Source: Streptomyces venezuelae (GTDB lineage: Bacteria; Actinomycetota; Actinomycetes; Streptomycetales; Streptomycetaceae). Taken from it: DNA of 64,000 nucleotides. Both the position numbers and the translations under genes were made by a program. The stretch spans positions 4,402,001 through 4,466,000 of the forward strand of contig NZ_CP029192.1 of NCBI RefSeq assembly GCF_008642315.1. The letters run 5' to 3'. The notes under the pieces were generated by a model, which saw nothing but the letters and a program-made list of their open reading frames with translations, was not told the DNA's origin and ran no database searches. Shown piece after piece: positions 49,992 through 59,521 of the stretch (its first letter is position 1; the number at the start of each line of letters is the position of its first letter).

Positions 49992-50972
49992 TCAGGCGCG
50001 CAGTCGCGCCAGCTCCGCCTCGCGCTCGCCGACCTGCGCGAGCAACTGCTCGGCGATCTCGTCGAGCAGCGTGTCCGGGTCATCGGGAGCGAGACGCAGC
50101 ATGCCGCCGATCGCGCTCTCCTCCAGCTCCTTGGCGAGGACCGTCAAGAGCTCCTTGCGCTGGGCGAGCCACTCGAGCCTCGCGTACAGCTCCTCGCTGC
50201 GGGTCAGCCGCTGCTCAACGGGGACGGGACCCGCCGCCCACTCCTCGGACAGCTCCCGCAGCATCGCCTCGTCACCGCGGGCGTACGCGGCGTTGACCCG
50301 CGTGATGAACTCCTCGCGCCGCTGCCGCTCACCCTCCTCCTGCGCCAGATCCGGATGCGCCTTGCGGGCCAGCTCGCGGTAGAGCTTGCGGGCCTCCTCG
50401 CCGGGGCGCACCCGCTGCGGCGGGCGCACCGACTGCTCGGTCAGCATCGCGGCGGCCTCGGGGTAGAGCCCGTCGCCGTCCATCCAGCCGTGGAACAGCT
50501 CCTCGACGCCGGGCATCGGCATCACCCGCGCCCGCGCCTCGTCCGCCTTGCGCCGGTCCTCCGGGTCGCCGGTGCGGGCAGCGGTGGCCTCGGCGATCTG
50601 CGCGTCCAGTTCGTCGAGGCGCGCGTACATCGGGCCGAGCTTCTGGTGGTGGAGGCGGGAGAAGTTCTCCACCTCCACACGGAAGGTCTCCAGCGCGATC
50701 TCGTACTCGATCAGTGCCTGCTCCGCGGCGCGCACGGCCCTTTCGAGCCGCTCCTCAGGACGCTCCCTGGGGGGCTCCTCGGCGGAACCCGACGCATCGC
50801 GCTCTTCCGACCGCACCGGCCCCTCCGAACCGTCCGACCGGGCTTCGGACCTCTCCCTGAGCCGCGCCTTCAGCTGCTCCTTGAGCCGCCCTTCGGAGCC
50901 CGGCTGTCGCTCTCCCTCCGGGGGAGTTCCAGGCGTCTCGGGCTGCGTCGGCTCGGCTTCCGGGGTCGTCAC
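49992..50972 (-). CDS. Coiled-coil protein with an internal J-domain
   Basis: 326-residue protein, mostly charged helix. A Pro/Glu-rich N-terminus (about 1-75) precedes a coiled coil (about 75-150). A J-domain-like segment (about 195-245) has KLYRELARKAHPDLA with the HPD tripeptide needed to stimulate Hsp70, then FITRVNAAYARGDEAML. More helix follows to the end. No dnaK, grpE or other chaperone gene is nearby. Such proteins are conserved but uncharacterised in actinomycetes. Confidence 0.78.
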   Translation of the reverse strand: MTTPEAEPTQPETPGTPPEGERQPGSEGRLKEQLKARLRERSEARSDGSEGPVRSEERDASGSAEEPPRERPEERLERAVRAAEQALIEYEIALETFRVEVENFSRLHHQKLGPMYARLDELDAQIAEATAARTGDPEDRRKADEARARVMPMPGVEELFHGWMDGDGLYPEAAAMLTEQSVRPPQRVRPGEEARKLYRELARKAHPDLAQEEGERQRREEFITRVNAAYARGDEAMLRELSEEWAAGPVPVEQRLTRSEELYARLEWLAQRKELLTVLAKELEESAIGGMLRLAPDDPDTLLDEIAEQLLAQVGEREAELARLRA

Positions 50973-51041
50973 TCGTCCAGCCTAGGCCACACAAGGCCCG
51001 GCCCAGGAAACCCCGTCCGCGCCACGCCCGGCCCCTTCCCG

Positions 51042-52475
51042 TCACACCCCCGACTCCGCCGGCACTCGCCCCTCCTTGACCGCCCGCACCAACAGCGCGT
51101 GATCCGCCTCCGTACGGTCCGCGTACGCCGTCGCGAACCGCGCCATCGCCTCGTCCAGCTCGTCGTTCTTCCCGCAGTACCCCGCTATGAGGCGCGGGTC
51201 CACGCTGTGCGCGTGTGCGCGGGCCAGCAGGGCGCCGGTCATGCGGCCGTAGTCGTCCAGCTGGTCGGCAGCCAGCTCGGCCGGGTCGACGCTGCCCTTG
51301 CGGTTCCTGAACTGCCGTACCTGGAAAGGCCGTCCGTCGACCGTCGTCCACCCGAGCAGGAAGTCGCTGACGACCTGCATCCGCTTCTGGCCGAGCACCA
51401 CCCGGTGCCCCTCGTGCACGGTCTCCGGCGCCTTGAAGCTGGCCACCGGCAGATGCGGGAGCAGCACGGAGGGCCGCGCCTCCTTGACCTGGAGCACCAG
51501 CGGCTTGCCCCGGTGGTCGAGGAGCAGCACCACGTACGACCGCAGGCCGACGCTGCCCGTGCCGACGACGCGGAACGCCACGTCCTGGATCGCATAACGC
51601 GCCAGGAGCGGCAGCCTGTCCTCCGTCAGCGTGCTCCTGTATTCACCGAGGGCCACCGCCACCGAGGCCGCCTCCGCGTCCGGCACGCGCCGCAGCACAG
51701 GCGGCGCGTCCACGAAGCGACACCCTTCGGCGCCGTCCTCGCCCACGACCTTCTCCGTCGACTTCGCGGCGAAGCGGGCGCTCGTGTTCTGCCGTGCCTT
51801 TTCGGACACCCGCTCCAGGGTGCCGAGGAGGTCACGCGCGTCCGTGTGCGAGACCAACTGCTCGTCCGCGATGGCGTTCCACGCGTCGAGGACCGGGAGC
51901 TTCGCGAGCAGCCGCATCGTGCGGCGGTAGGCCCCGACGGCATCCAGGGCCGCCTCCTCACAGGCGTCCTCGCTCGCCCCCGCCTCGCGCCCCGCGAGCA
52001 CCAGGGACGCGGCCAGGCGCTTGAGGTCCCACTCCCAGGGACCGAGCACCGTCTCGTCGAAGTCGTTCAAATCGATGACGAGCCCGCCCCGCGCGTCCCC
52101 GTACAACCCGAAGTTCGCCGCATGCGCGTCACCGCATATCTGCGCGCCGATGCCGGTCGCCGGGGTACGCGCGAGGTCGTACGCCATGAGGCCCGCGGAC
52201 CCCCGCAGGAAGGCGAACGGCGACGCCGTCATCCTGCCGACCCGGATCGGCGTGAGCTCGGGAAGCCGGTCGCGGTTGGACTCCTCCACGGCAGCCACCG
52301 CGTCGGGCCGTGCGCCGTCCGCCTCGAACTCCGCGTGCGCGGCACGGGGCACCCGCTGCCGCACCGCCTTGCCCTCCGCCTTCGGCGACCCCTGGGCGGG
52401 CCACTCCGCGAACCCCCGCACCCGCGGAAGCCGCTCGCCACGCTGTCCGGGAATCCTCCCGCCGTGCTCCACCAT
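51042..52475 (-). CDS. DUF2252 family protein
   Basis: 477-residue protein of the DUF2252 family, which has a kinase-like fold. Visible: ICGDAHAANFGLYGDARGG (equivalent to the catalytic loop HGDxxxxN) and VIDLNDFDETVLGPWEWDLKRLA (DFD). A small-molecule phosphotransferase role is possible but unproven. ATG at 52475 is chosen because similarity begins soon after; the open frame runs further upstream into non-conserved sequence. Confidence 0.82.
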   Translation of the reverse strand: MVEHGGRIPGQRGERLPRVRGFAEWPAQGSPKAEGKAVRQRVPRAAHAEFEADGARPDAVAAVEESNRDRLPELTPIRVGRMTASPFAFLRGSAGLMAYDLARTPATGIGAQICGDAHAANFGLYGDARGGLVIDLNDFDETVLGPWEWDLKRLAASLVLAGREAGASEDACEEAALDAVGAYRRTMRLLAKLPVLDAWNAIADEQLVSHTDARDLLGTLERVSEKARQNTSARFAAKSTEKVVGEDGAEGCRFVDAPPVLRRVPDAEAASVAVALGEYRSTLTEDRLPLLARYAIQDVAFRVVGTGSVGLRSYVVLLLDHRGKPLVLQVKEARPSVLLPHLPVASFKAPETVHEGHRVVLGQKRMQVVSDFLLGWTTVDGRPFQVRQFRNRKGSVDPAELAADQLDDYGRMTGALLARAHAHSVDPRLIAGYCGKNDELDEAMARFATAYADRTEADHALLVRAVKEGRVPAESGV

Positions 52476-52557
52476 GCTCGTCGCCCCCCCGTCGGCCGTC
52501 GGCCAACCCCGAATCCGGCCTCGAAGGTACCGCCGCTCGCCGACCGCCGTCAGAGCC

Positions 52558-52566
52558 TGTGGATAA
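52558..52566 (-). promoter_or_regulatory. DnaA-box-like 9-mer
   Basis: Minus strand TTATCCACA between the DUF2252 start and the tRNA-Leu terminator. Confidence 0.45.
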
Positions 52567-52662
52567 CTTCGGTGACATACATCACCGCCCCGCACGGCGG
52601 ATGAAGGCGCGTACATGCGGTCCGTGCCTGCGCATGCGGGCACGCGCAGACGCGCGGGCAAC

Positions 52663-52711
52663 AAAAAGAAGCGGCCCCCTTCCGGACTTTCATCCGGAGG
52701 AGGACCGCTTC
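52663..52711 (-). terminator. Terminator of tRNA-Leu
   Basis: On the minus strand GAAGCGG (complement of 52705-52711) pairs with CCGCTTC (complement of 52668-52674), with an inner CCGGA/TCCGG pair, followed by TTTTTG. This is one of few terminators here with a T-tract. Confidence 0.75.
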
Positions 52712-52718
52712 CTCGTTG

Positions 52719-52802
52719 TGCGCGAGGGGGGAGTTGAACCCCCACGCCCTTGCGGGCACTGGAACCTGAATCCAGCGCGTCTGCCTATTCCGCCACCCGC
52801 GC
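52719..52802 (-). tRNA. tRNA-Leu (CAG)
   Basis: 84-nt cloverleaf without encoded CCA. Acceptor stem GCGCGGG pairs with CTCGCGC (one G-U), discriminator A. The anticodon arm is CTGGA-TTCAGGT-TCCAG, anticodon CAG, for the CUG codon. A long variable arm (TGCCCGCAAGGGCG) and T-loop GTTCAACTC are typical of tRNA-Leu. Confidence 0.95.
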
Positions 52803-53325
52803 ATGGGTGCTGTCTTTGGGCCTCTCACTGTGTGGTGCGAGCGCCTGCCGACATCCAGAAGATTAGCACGCTGCAGCGGGTGGATTCACATCCGTATTCG
52901 GCGGGCAACCGGCACCAGAAGCCTCGCCCCGGCCCTGGGCGGGGCTCACCCGCCCCACGGACCGAACCTGACCCGCCCGGCATCCCGGTCCCGTACTCAC
53001 CTCATTCACCTCTTCCCGGCCGAGCTTCCCGGCCGAGCTCGCCGAGGTCCACAGCCAGGTGCGGGACACTGGCTTCGGGCCCCCTCTACGATCCCTTGTA
53101 AAAGGAGGCTCGAGCAGACGTCCCGAGCAGCTGCCCGTAAGGGGTTCCGGGGCCGGAATCAGGGCTTGATCAGGGGTCCCGGAGGGTCCTTGGACGCCGG
53201 CGCGGGCATGTCTTGTGAGAGGCGACACTCGTCGACTGGGCGGACAGGGGGAACCAGCCGATTTCCCGGCGCGTGGATACGATCAGTAAGCAGTACCAGG
53301 ATGACTACGACGGAGGAGGTGCCCC
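52803..53325. other. Long intergenic region before fhaA
   Basis: 523 bp between tRNA-Leu and fhaA. It contains a repeated GGCCGAGCTTCCC/GGCCGAGCTCG segment near 53019-53043, a candidate promoter at 53063-53092, an AGGAGG at about 53102 with no convincing coding sequence after it, and a GGAAC (53250-53254) placed 17 bp before CGTGG that loosely resembles an ECF-type promoter. No gene is supported. Confidence 0.5.
53063..53092 (+). promoter_or_regulatory. Candidate promoter of the fhaA-pknB operon
   Basis: GGGACA (53063-53068) and TACGAT (53087-53092) with an 18-bp spacer, about 234 bp before fhaA. A second TACGAT occurs at 53278-53283, closer to the gene, without a clear -35. Confidence 0.35.
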
Positions 53326-54219
53326 ATGGGAGTCCTGAAGAAGTTCGAGCAGCGACTCGAAGGTCTGGTCAACGGCACCTTCGCCAAGGTGTTCAAGTCC
53401 GAGGTCCAGCCCGTCGAGATCGCCGGCGCGCTCCAGCGGGAGTGCGACAACAACGCGACGATCTGGAACCGCGAGCGGACCGTCGTCCCGAACGACTTCA
53501 TCGTCGAGCTGAGCGCCCCCGACTTCGAAAGACTGAGTCCGTACTCGGGCCAGCTGGGCGACGAGCTCTCCGGCATGGTGCGTGACTACGCGAAGCAGCA
53601 GCGGTACAGCTTCATGGGCCCCATCAAGGTCCACCTGGAGAAGGCCGAGGACCTCGACACCGGCCTGTACCGCGTGCGCAGCCGCACCCTCGCCTCCAGC
53701 AGCTCCCAGGCGCCCGAGCGCGCCCCCGCGGGCCCCGGCGGCCCCACGGCGGCCCCCGGCCGCGGCGCGGGCGGCGGCGGAGGGGCCGCGGGAGGCTATC
53801 CGCAGCCGCCGTCCGGCGCTCCCGGAGGCGCACCTCCCATGCCCGCCGCGCCGCCGCCCGGCGCGGGCCGCTCCGGCGGGCAGTCCCCGGCTCCGAACAG
53901 GCCCTCGGGCCCCGGTGCCGGACCACTTCCGGGCGCCCAGGTGCGGCGCTGGATCGAGATCAACGGCAATCGACATCAGATCTCCCGCCCGACGCTGGTG
54001 CTGGGTCGCAGCACCGACGCCGATGTGCGGATCGACGACCCCGGCGTATCCCGTCGGCACTGTGAGATCCGGACCGGAACGCCCTCGACGATCCAGGATC
54101 TCGGGTCTACCAACGGCATCGTGGTAGACGGGCAGCACACCACCCGCGCTACGCTCCGCGACGGCTCGCGGATCGTCGTGGGCCAAACCACCATCGTTTA
54201 CCGGCAAGCCGAAGGGTGA
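53326..54219 (+). CDS. fhaA: FhaA, DUF3662 and FHA domain protein
   Basis: 297-residue cytoplasmic phospho-reader. The N-terminal DUF3662 domain (about 1-125, GVLKKFEQRLEGLVNGTFAKVF start) is followed by a Gly/Pro/Ala-rich linker (about 130-205). The C-terminal FHA domain (about 210-295) has LGRSTDADVRIDDPGVSRRHCEI and DLGSTNGIVVDG. In mycobacteria FhaA binds PknB-phosphorylated partners and tunes peptidoglycan synthesis. ATG at 53326 follows GGAGGAGG. First gene of the operon. Confidence 0.94.
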   Translation: MGVLKKFEQRLEGLVNGTFAKVFKSEVQPVEIAGALQRECDNNATIWNRERTVVPNDFIVELSAPDFERLSPYSGQLGDELSGMVRDYAKQQRYSFMGPIKVHLEKAEDLDTGLYRVRSRTLASSSSQAPERAPAGPGGPTAAPGRGAGGGGGAAGGYPQPPSGAPGGAPPMPAAPPPGAGRSGGQSPAPNRPSGPGAGPLPGAQVRRWIEINGNRHQISRPTLVLGRSTDADVRIDDPGVSRRHCEIRTGTPSTIQDLGSTNGIVVDGQHTTRATLRDGSRIVVGQTTIVYRQAEG

Positions 54220-54229
54220 AGCGGGGGCA

Positions 54230-54742
54230 ATGTCAGAGCTGACCCTGACGGTCATGCGGCTAGGTTTCCTGGCCGTTCTGTGGCTGTTCGTGATCGTGGC
54301 CGTCCAGGTCATTCGCAGCGACCTGTTCGGAACGCGCGTCACACAGCGCGGTTCCCGGCGCGAGCGGCCCCAGCAGGCCGCTCGCCAGCAGCAGGCCGCG
54401 CCTCCGCAGCAGCGCCAACAGCAGGGCGGCGGCCGCTCGCGGCGCGGCGCCCCCACAAAGCTGGTCGTCTCCGAGGGCATCCTCGCCGGGACGACGGTCG
54501 CCCTGCAGGGCCAGACCATCACGCTGGGCCGTGCGCACGACTCCACGATCGTGCTGGACGACGACTACGCCTCCAGCAGGCATGCCAGGATCTACCCGGA
54601 CCGTGACGGCCAGTGGATCGTCGAGGATCTCGGGTCCACCAACGGCACGTATCTCGACCGGACCCGACTCACCAGCCCGACGCCCATTCCGCTGGGCACG
54701 GCGATCCGCATCGGCAAGACCGTCATCGAGCTGCGGAAGTAG
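54230..54742 (+). CDS. fhaB: FhaB, membrane-anchored FHA protein
   Basis: 170-residue protein with an N-terminal transmembrane helix (about 8-27, VMRLGFLAVLWLFVIVAVQV), an Arg/Gln-rich linker and a C-terminal FHA domain (TLGRAHDSTIVLDDDYASSRHARI, DLGSTNGTYLDRTRL). It matches mycobacterial FhaB/FipA, which links PknB/PstP signalling to division. It lies ten bases after fhaA. Confidence 0.94.
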   Translation: MSELTLTVMRLGFLAVLWLFVIVAVQVIRSDLFGTRVTQRGSRRERPQQAARQQQAAPPQQRQQQGGGRSRRGAPTKLVVSEGILAGTTVALQGQTITLGRAHDSTIVLDDDYASSRHARIYPDRDGQWIVEDLGSTNGTYLDRTRLTSPTPIPLGTAIRIGKTVIELRK

Positions 54743-54837
54743 TACTACGTCATGACAGAGCGCGAGCGGAGCGAGCGAGCCGAAACGGCTGTCCAGGCAC
54801 TGGACGCCGGCGCGCTCCCGACCGGAGGGTGGGCACC

Positions 54838-56433
54838 GTGCGGATGTACCCGGAGCCGACGGGCGAGGTGCGCATGAGTCTGTCTTTGCGCTTCGCCGCC
54901 GGATCGCACAAGGGCATGATCCGGGAGGGGAACGAGGACTCCGGTTACGCCGGCCCGCGTCTCCTCGCGATCGCCGACGGCATGGGGGGCCAGGCCGCGG
55001 GTGAGGTGGCGAGCTCCGAGGTCATCTCGACGCTCGTCACGCTCGACGACGACGTCCCGGGTTCGGACATCCTCACGTCGCTGGGCACCGCCGTGCAACG
55101 GGCCAACGACCAGCTGCGCATGATGGTCGAGGAGGACCCCCAGCTCGAGGGCATGGGGACCACCCTGACCGCCCTCCTGTGGACGGGTCAGCGCCTCGGC
55201 CTCGTGCACGTCGGCGACTCGCGCGCGTACCTCCTGCGGGACGGCGTCCTCACGCAGATCACGCAGGACCACACCTGGGTGCAGCGCCTCGTCGACGAGG
55301 GCCGCATCACCGAGGAAGAGGCCACCACCCACCCGCAGAGGTCGCTCCTCATGCGCGCGCTGGGCAGCGGCGACCACGTGGAACCCGATCTGTCGATCCG
55401 CGAAGTGCGCGCCGGCGACCGGTACTTGATCTGCTCGGACGGCCTCTCCGGAGTCGTGTCCCACCAGACCATGGAGGACGCCCTCGCGTCCTACCAGGGC
55501 CCCCAGGAGACCGTGCAGGAGCTCATCCAGCTCGCGCTGCGCGGCGGCGGCCCCGACAACATCACCGTGATCGTCGCCGACGTCCTGGACATCGACAGCG
55601 GCGACACCCTGGCGGGCCAGCTGTCCGACACCCCCGTGGTCGTCGGCGCGGTCGCCGAGAACCAGCTCCAGTCGCAGGACGACGGCGCGATGCAGACCCC
55701 CGCGGGCCGTGCGTCCGGCCTCGGCCGTCCGGTGCCGCCGCAGGCCCCCCAGGGAGGGGGCGGCTTCGGCCCGCCCGGCAGCGGAGACACCACGGGATAT
55801 GTCCCCGAGGGCAGCTTCGGGGCGTACGACGACGAGGATTTCGAGAAGCCCGGCGGCGGCCGCAAGTGGCTCAAGAGATCCCTCTACGGAGTGCTCGCTC
55901 TCGCCGTCATCGGCGGCGGTCTCTACGGCGGGTACCGCTGGACCCAGACTCAGTACTACGTGGGCACGAAGGACAAGCACGTAGCCCTGTACCGCGGTAT
56001 CGACCAGGACCTCGCGTGGGTCAGCCTTTCGAAGGTCGAGAAGGATCACCCCGAGGTCGAACTCAAGTACCTGCCGCCGTACCAGCGCAAGCAGGTCGAG
56101 GCCAACATCGTCGAGGACAGCCTCGACGAGGCCAAGAGCAAGATCGACGAGCTGAGCCTGCAGGCCACCGCGTGCAAGAAGGACGCCGAGCGTCGCGAGG
56201 TCGAGCGCGAGAACAACGCCAAGACCGGTGAGGGCGAAGCGGGCGGCACCACCGGACAGCGCAAGGCGCCGGACCCGGACCCGACGTCGCCCGGCGGCGA
56301 CGCCAGGACCGACAAGAACGACAAGAACAACCCGACCGACAAGAACAAGTCCAAGACCGCACCGACTCCCACACCCGGCCCCAGCCTCTCCGAGGATGAG
56401 CAGAAGCTGGTCCCGCTGTGCGGTAAGCAGTAA
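54838..56433 (+). CDS. pstP: PP2C Ser/Thr phosphatase PstP
   Basis: 531-residue membrane phosphatase that opposes PknB-type kinases. The PP2C domain (about 15-250) has metal-binding NEDSGYAG, IADGMGGQAAGE, HVGDSRAYLLRDG, CSDGLSGVVS and GGGPDNITVI. A Gly/Pro-rich linker leads to one transmembrane helix (about 355-375, SLYGVLALAVIGGGLYGGY) and an extracellular, charged tail. GTG at 54838 follows GGAGGG; ATG at 54844 or 54874 (nearest the mycobacterial N-terminus) are alternatives. Confidence 0.94.
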   Translation: MRMYPEPTGEVRMSLSLRFAAGSHKGMIREGNEDSGYAGPRLLAIADGMGGQAAGEVASSEVISTLVTLDDDVPGSDILTSLGTAVQRANDQLRMMVEEDPQLEGMGTTLTALLWTGQRLGLVHVGDSRAYLLRDGVLTQITQDHTWVQRLVDEGRITEEEATTHPQRSLLMRALGSGDHVEPDLSIREVRAGDRYLICSDGLSGVVSHQTMEDALASYQGPQETVQELIQLALRGGGPDNITVIVADVLDIDSGDTLAGQLSDTPVVVGAVAENQLQSQDDGAMQTPAGRASGLGRPVPPQAPQGGGGFGPPGSGDTTGYVPEGSFGAYDDEDFEKPGGGRKWLKRSLYGVLALAVIGGGLYGGYRWTQTQYYVGTKDKHVALYRGIDQDLAWVSLSKVEKDHPEVELKYLPPYQRKQVEANIVEDSLDEAKSKIDELSLQATACKKDAERREVERENNAKTGEGEAGGTTGQRKAPDPDPTSPGGDARTDKNDKNNPTDKNKSKTAPTPTPGPSLSEDEQKLVPLCGKQ

Positions 56434-56459
56434 GCAGCCGTTGGGGGCCTCTGCACGCC

Positions 56460-57893
56460 ATGAGCAGTAGTACTACACACACGTCGACGATCGGCGCGAT
56501 CGGGGCGCCGAGCAGGCGCAACACCGAGCTCGCGCTGCTCGTGTTCGCCGTCGTCATTCCGCTGTTCGCCTACATGAACGTGGGCCTCGCGCTCGACGGC
56601 AAGGTGCCGTCCGGCATGCTCGGCTACGGAGCGGGCCTCGGGCTCCTCGCGGCGGTGGGCCACCTGGTCGTCCGCAAGTTCGCGGCGTACGCGGACCCGC
56701 TGCTGCTGCCGCTGGCCACCCTGCTGAACGGCCTGGGTCTGGTGCTGATCTGGCGGCTCGACCAGTCCGAGCGGCTCCAGCAGCTGCCGAACTTCAGCGC
56801 CGCGGCGCCGAACCAGCTCATGTACTCCGCGATCGGCATCGCCCTGTTCGTGGGTGTGCTGCTGCTCCTCAAGGACCACCGCGTCTTGCAGCGCTACACG
56901 TACATCTCCATGGTCGGTGCCCTGGTCCTGCTGCTCCTGCCCCTCGTGCCGGGCCTCGGCATGAACGTGTTCGGCGCGAAGATCTGGATCCACATCGGCG
57001 GCTTCTCCATCCAGCCCGGTGAGTTCGCGAAGATCGTCATCGCGATCTTCTTCGCCGGTTACCTGATGGTGAAGCGCGATGCCCTCGCCCTGGCCAGCCG
57101 TCGCTTCATGGGCCTGTACCTGCCGCGTGGGCGCGACCTCGGCCCGATCATCGTCGTCTGGGCGATGTCGATCCTGATCCTCGTCTTCGAGACCGACCTC
57201 GGTACGTCACTGCTGTTCTTCGGCATGTTCGTCGTCATGCTGTACGTCGCCACGGAGCGCACCAGCTGGATCGTCTTCGGTCTCCTGATGTCCGCGGTCG
57301 GCGCCGTCGCCGTCGCGAGCTTCGAACCTCACATCCAGACGCGTGTGCAGGCATGGCTCGACCCGATGCGCGAGTACAACCTCAGCCAGGCCGGTGTACA
57401 GGACGGTGTCCTCCACTCCGAGCAGGCCATGCAGGCCCTGTGGGCCTTCGGCTCCGGCGGCACCCTCGGCACCGGACTCGGCCAGGGCAACTCGGACCTG
57501 ATCAAGTTCGCCGCCAACTCCGACTTCATCCTCGCCACCTTCGGCGAGGAGCTCGGGCTCGCCGGCATCATGGCGATCCTGCTCATCTACGGGCTGATCG
57601 TCGAGCGCGGCGTCCGCACGGCGCTCGCCGCCCGCGACCCGTTCGGCAAGCTCCTCGCGATCGGCCTCTCCGGTGCCTTCGCCATCCAGGTCTTCGTCGT
57701 CGCCGGCGGCGTCATGGGCCTCATCCCCCTGACCGGTATGACGATGCCCTTCCTGGCGTACGGCGGTTCCTCCGTCATCGCCAACTGGGCCCTGATCGGC
57801 ATCCTGATCCGGATCAGCGACACCGCGCGCCGACCCGCTCCCTCCCCAGCCCCCAACCCCGACGCCGAAATGACGCAGGTGGTCCGACCGTGA
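56460..57893 (+). CDS. rodA: SEDS peptidoglycan polymerase RodA/FtsW type
   Basis: 477-residue polytopic glycosyltransferase that polymerises lipid II together with the class B PBP next to it. About 12 helices are seen, with SEDS motifs GAKIWIHIGGFSIQPGEFAK, ETDLGTSLLFFGMF and PLTGMTMPFLAYGGSSVIANW. Position and length match mycobacterial RodA. ATG at 56460, 26 bp after pstP; its stop overlaps pbpA (GTGA). Confidence 0.93.
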   Translation: MSSSTTHTSTIGAIGAPSRRNTELALLVFAVVIPLFAYMNVGLALDGKVPSGMLGYGAGLGLLAAVGHLVVRKFAAYADPLLLPLATLLNGLGLVLIWRLDQSERLQQLPNFSAAAPNQLMYSAIGIALFVGVLLLLKDHRVLQRYTYISMVGALVLLLLPLVPGLGMNVFGAKIWIHIGGFSIQPGEFAKIVIAIFFAGYLMVKRDALALASRRFMGLYLPRGRDLGPIIVVWAMSILILVFETDLGTSLLFFGMFVVMLYVATERTSWIVFGLLMSAVGAVAVASFEPHIQTRVQAWLDPMREYNLSQAGVQDGVLHSEQAMQALWAFGSGGTLGTGLGQGNSDLIKFAANSDFILATFGEELGLAGIMAILLIYGLIVERGVRTALAARDPFGKLLAIGLSGAFAIQVFVVAGGVMGLIPLTGMTMPFLAYGGSSVIANWALIGILIRISDTARRPAPSPAPNPDAEMTQVVRP

Positions 57894-59353
57894 ACAAGCC
57901 CCTGCGCCGGATCGCGATCTTCTGCGGGCTGCTCATCCTCGCGCTGCTCGCCCGGGACAACTGGCTCCAGTACGTCCAGGCCGACACCCTGGCCAAGGAC
58001 GACAAGAACCGCCGCGTCACCATCGAGCGCTACTCCCAGCCGCGCGGCGACATCATCGTCGACGGCAAGCCCATCACCGGCTCGAAGGCCACTCCGGGCA
58101 ACGACCTCAAGTACAAGCGCACCTGGAAGGACGGGCCCATGTGGGCCCCCGTCACCGGGTACTCCTCGCAGCGCATGGGCGCCACCCAGCTGGAGAGCAT
58201 CGACGACGGCATCCTCACCGGCAACGACGACCGGCTCTTCTTCCGCCGCACCCTCGACATGCTGACGGGTGAGAAGAAGGAGGGCGGCAATGTCGTCACG
58301 ACCCTCAACTCCGCCGCGCAGAAGGCCGCGTACGAGGGCCTGAAGGGCCGCGGCAAGGGTGCCGTCGCCGCGATCGACCCGTCCACCGGCGCCATCCTGG
58401 CCATGGCCTCCACACCGTCGTACGACCCGGGTGACTTCGCCGGCAACACGAGCGCGGAAGCCGAGAAGTACCTGAAGCTCGACAAGAGCAAGGACAAGCC
58501 GATGGTCAATCGCGCGCTGCGCGAGACCTATCCGCCCGGCTCCACCTTCAAGGTGGTCACGGCGGCGGCGGCCCTTGAGCACAACCTGTACGACGGCATC
58601 GACGAGAAGACGGACTCCCCGCTGCCGTGGACGATGCCGGACACCACGCAGCCGCTGAAGAACGAGGGCAACATCCCCTGCAAGAACGCCACGATGCGTG
58701 AGGCGCTGCGGGTCTCCTGCAACACCGTCTTCGGCAAGATCGGCTCCGATCTCGGCAAGGACAAGATGCTGGAGACGGCGAAGAAGTTCGGCTTCAACAA
58801 GCAGCAGTTCATCCCGGTCCGCTCCAACGCCTCCAACTTCCCCGAGGACATGGACAGGCCGCAGACCGCGCTGTCCTCCATCGGTCAGTTCGAGACCGCC
58901 GCGACCCCGCTGCAGATGGCCATGGTCGCCTCCGCGATCGCCAACGACGGCACCCTCATGGAGCCGTACATGGTCAGCGAGCTGCAGGCGCGCAACCTCG
59001 ACGTGGTCGAGAAGCACTCGCCGAAGGAGATGAGCGAGCCGCTCTCCAAGGAGAACGCGCAGAAGCTCCAGGAAATGATGGAGACGGTCGTCAAGTCCGG
59101 CACCGGAACCATGGCGCAGATCCCCGGCGTCACTGTCGGCGGCAAGACGGGTACGGCGCAGCACGGCGTCGCGAACAGCAAGAACCCGTACGCCTGGTTC
59201 ATCTCGTACGCGAAGACGGACTCCGGCTCGCCGGTCGCCGTCGCCGTAGTGGTCGAGGACAGCGACGCCAGCCGTCAGGACATCTCCGGCGGTGGCCTCG
59301 CCGCGCCGATCGCCAAGAACGTGATGAAGGCAGTCATCGACAGCAAGAAGTGA
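57890..59353 (+). CDS. pbpA: Penicillin-binding protein PbpA, class B transpeptidase
   Basis: 487-residue cell-wall transpeptidase with one N-terminal membrane helix (about 7-22, RIAIFCGLLILALLAR), a dimerisation domain and a transpeptidase domain. Catalytic motifs are STFK (218-221), SCN (276-278) and KTG (419-421). GTG at 57890 overlaps the rodA stop by four bases, so polymerase and cross-linker are translationally coupled. Confidence 0.95.
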   Translation: MNKPLRRIAIFCGLLILALLARDNWLQYVQADTLAKDDKNRRVTIERYSQPRGDIIVDGKPITGSKATPGNDLKYKRTWKDGPMWAPVTGYSSQRMGATQLESIDDGILTGNDDRLFFRRTLDMLTGEKKEGGNVVTTLNSAAQKAAYEGLKGRGKGAVAAIDPSTGAILAMASTPSYDPGDFAGNTSAEAEKYLKLDKSKDKPMVNRALRETYPPGSTFKVVTAAAALEHNLYDGIDEKTDSPLPWTMPDTTQPLKNEGNIPCKNATMREALRVSCNTVFGKIGSDLGKDKMLETAKKFGFNKQQFIPVRSNASNFPEDMDRPQTALSSIGQFETAATPLQMAMVASAIANDGTLMEPYMVSELQARNLDVVEKHSPKEMSEPLSKENAQKLQEMMETVVKSGTGTMAQIPGVTVGGKTGTAQHGVANSKNPYAWFISYAKTDSGSPVAVAVVVEDSDASRQDISGGGLAAPIAKNVMKAVIDSKK

Positions 59354-59521
59354 CCCCCGTCACGGCCCCTCCACATCGGTGCACGTTGCGGTACCGGTCC
59401 GGTATCGGGTGACGGTCGCGGCCGGGTCACGCAAGTGGAGCCGGGTACCGTATGCCCGGACAGCACACCGCCGGACCACACAAAGGTGCGGTCGGGACCG
59501 ACGGAGAGGGCTGGATTAGCT

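Noticed and set aside
53102..53325. Small gene after the AGGAGG near 53102
   Set aside because: No well-placed start codon with a coding-like frame follows; treated as leader or non-coding sequence.
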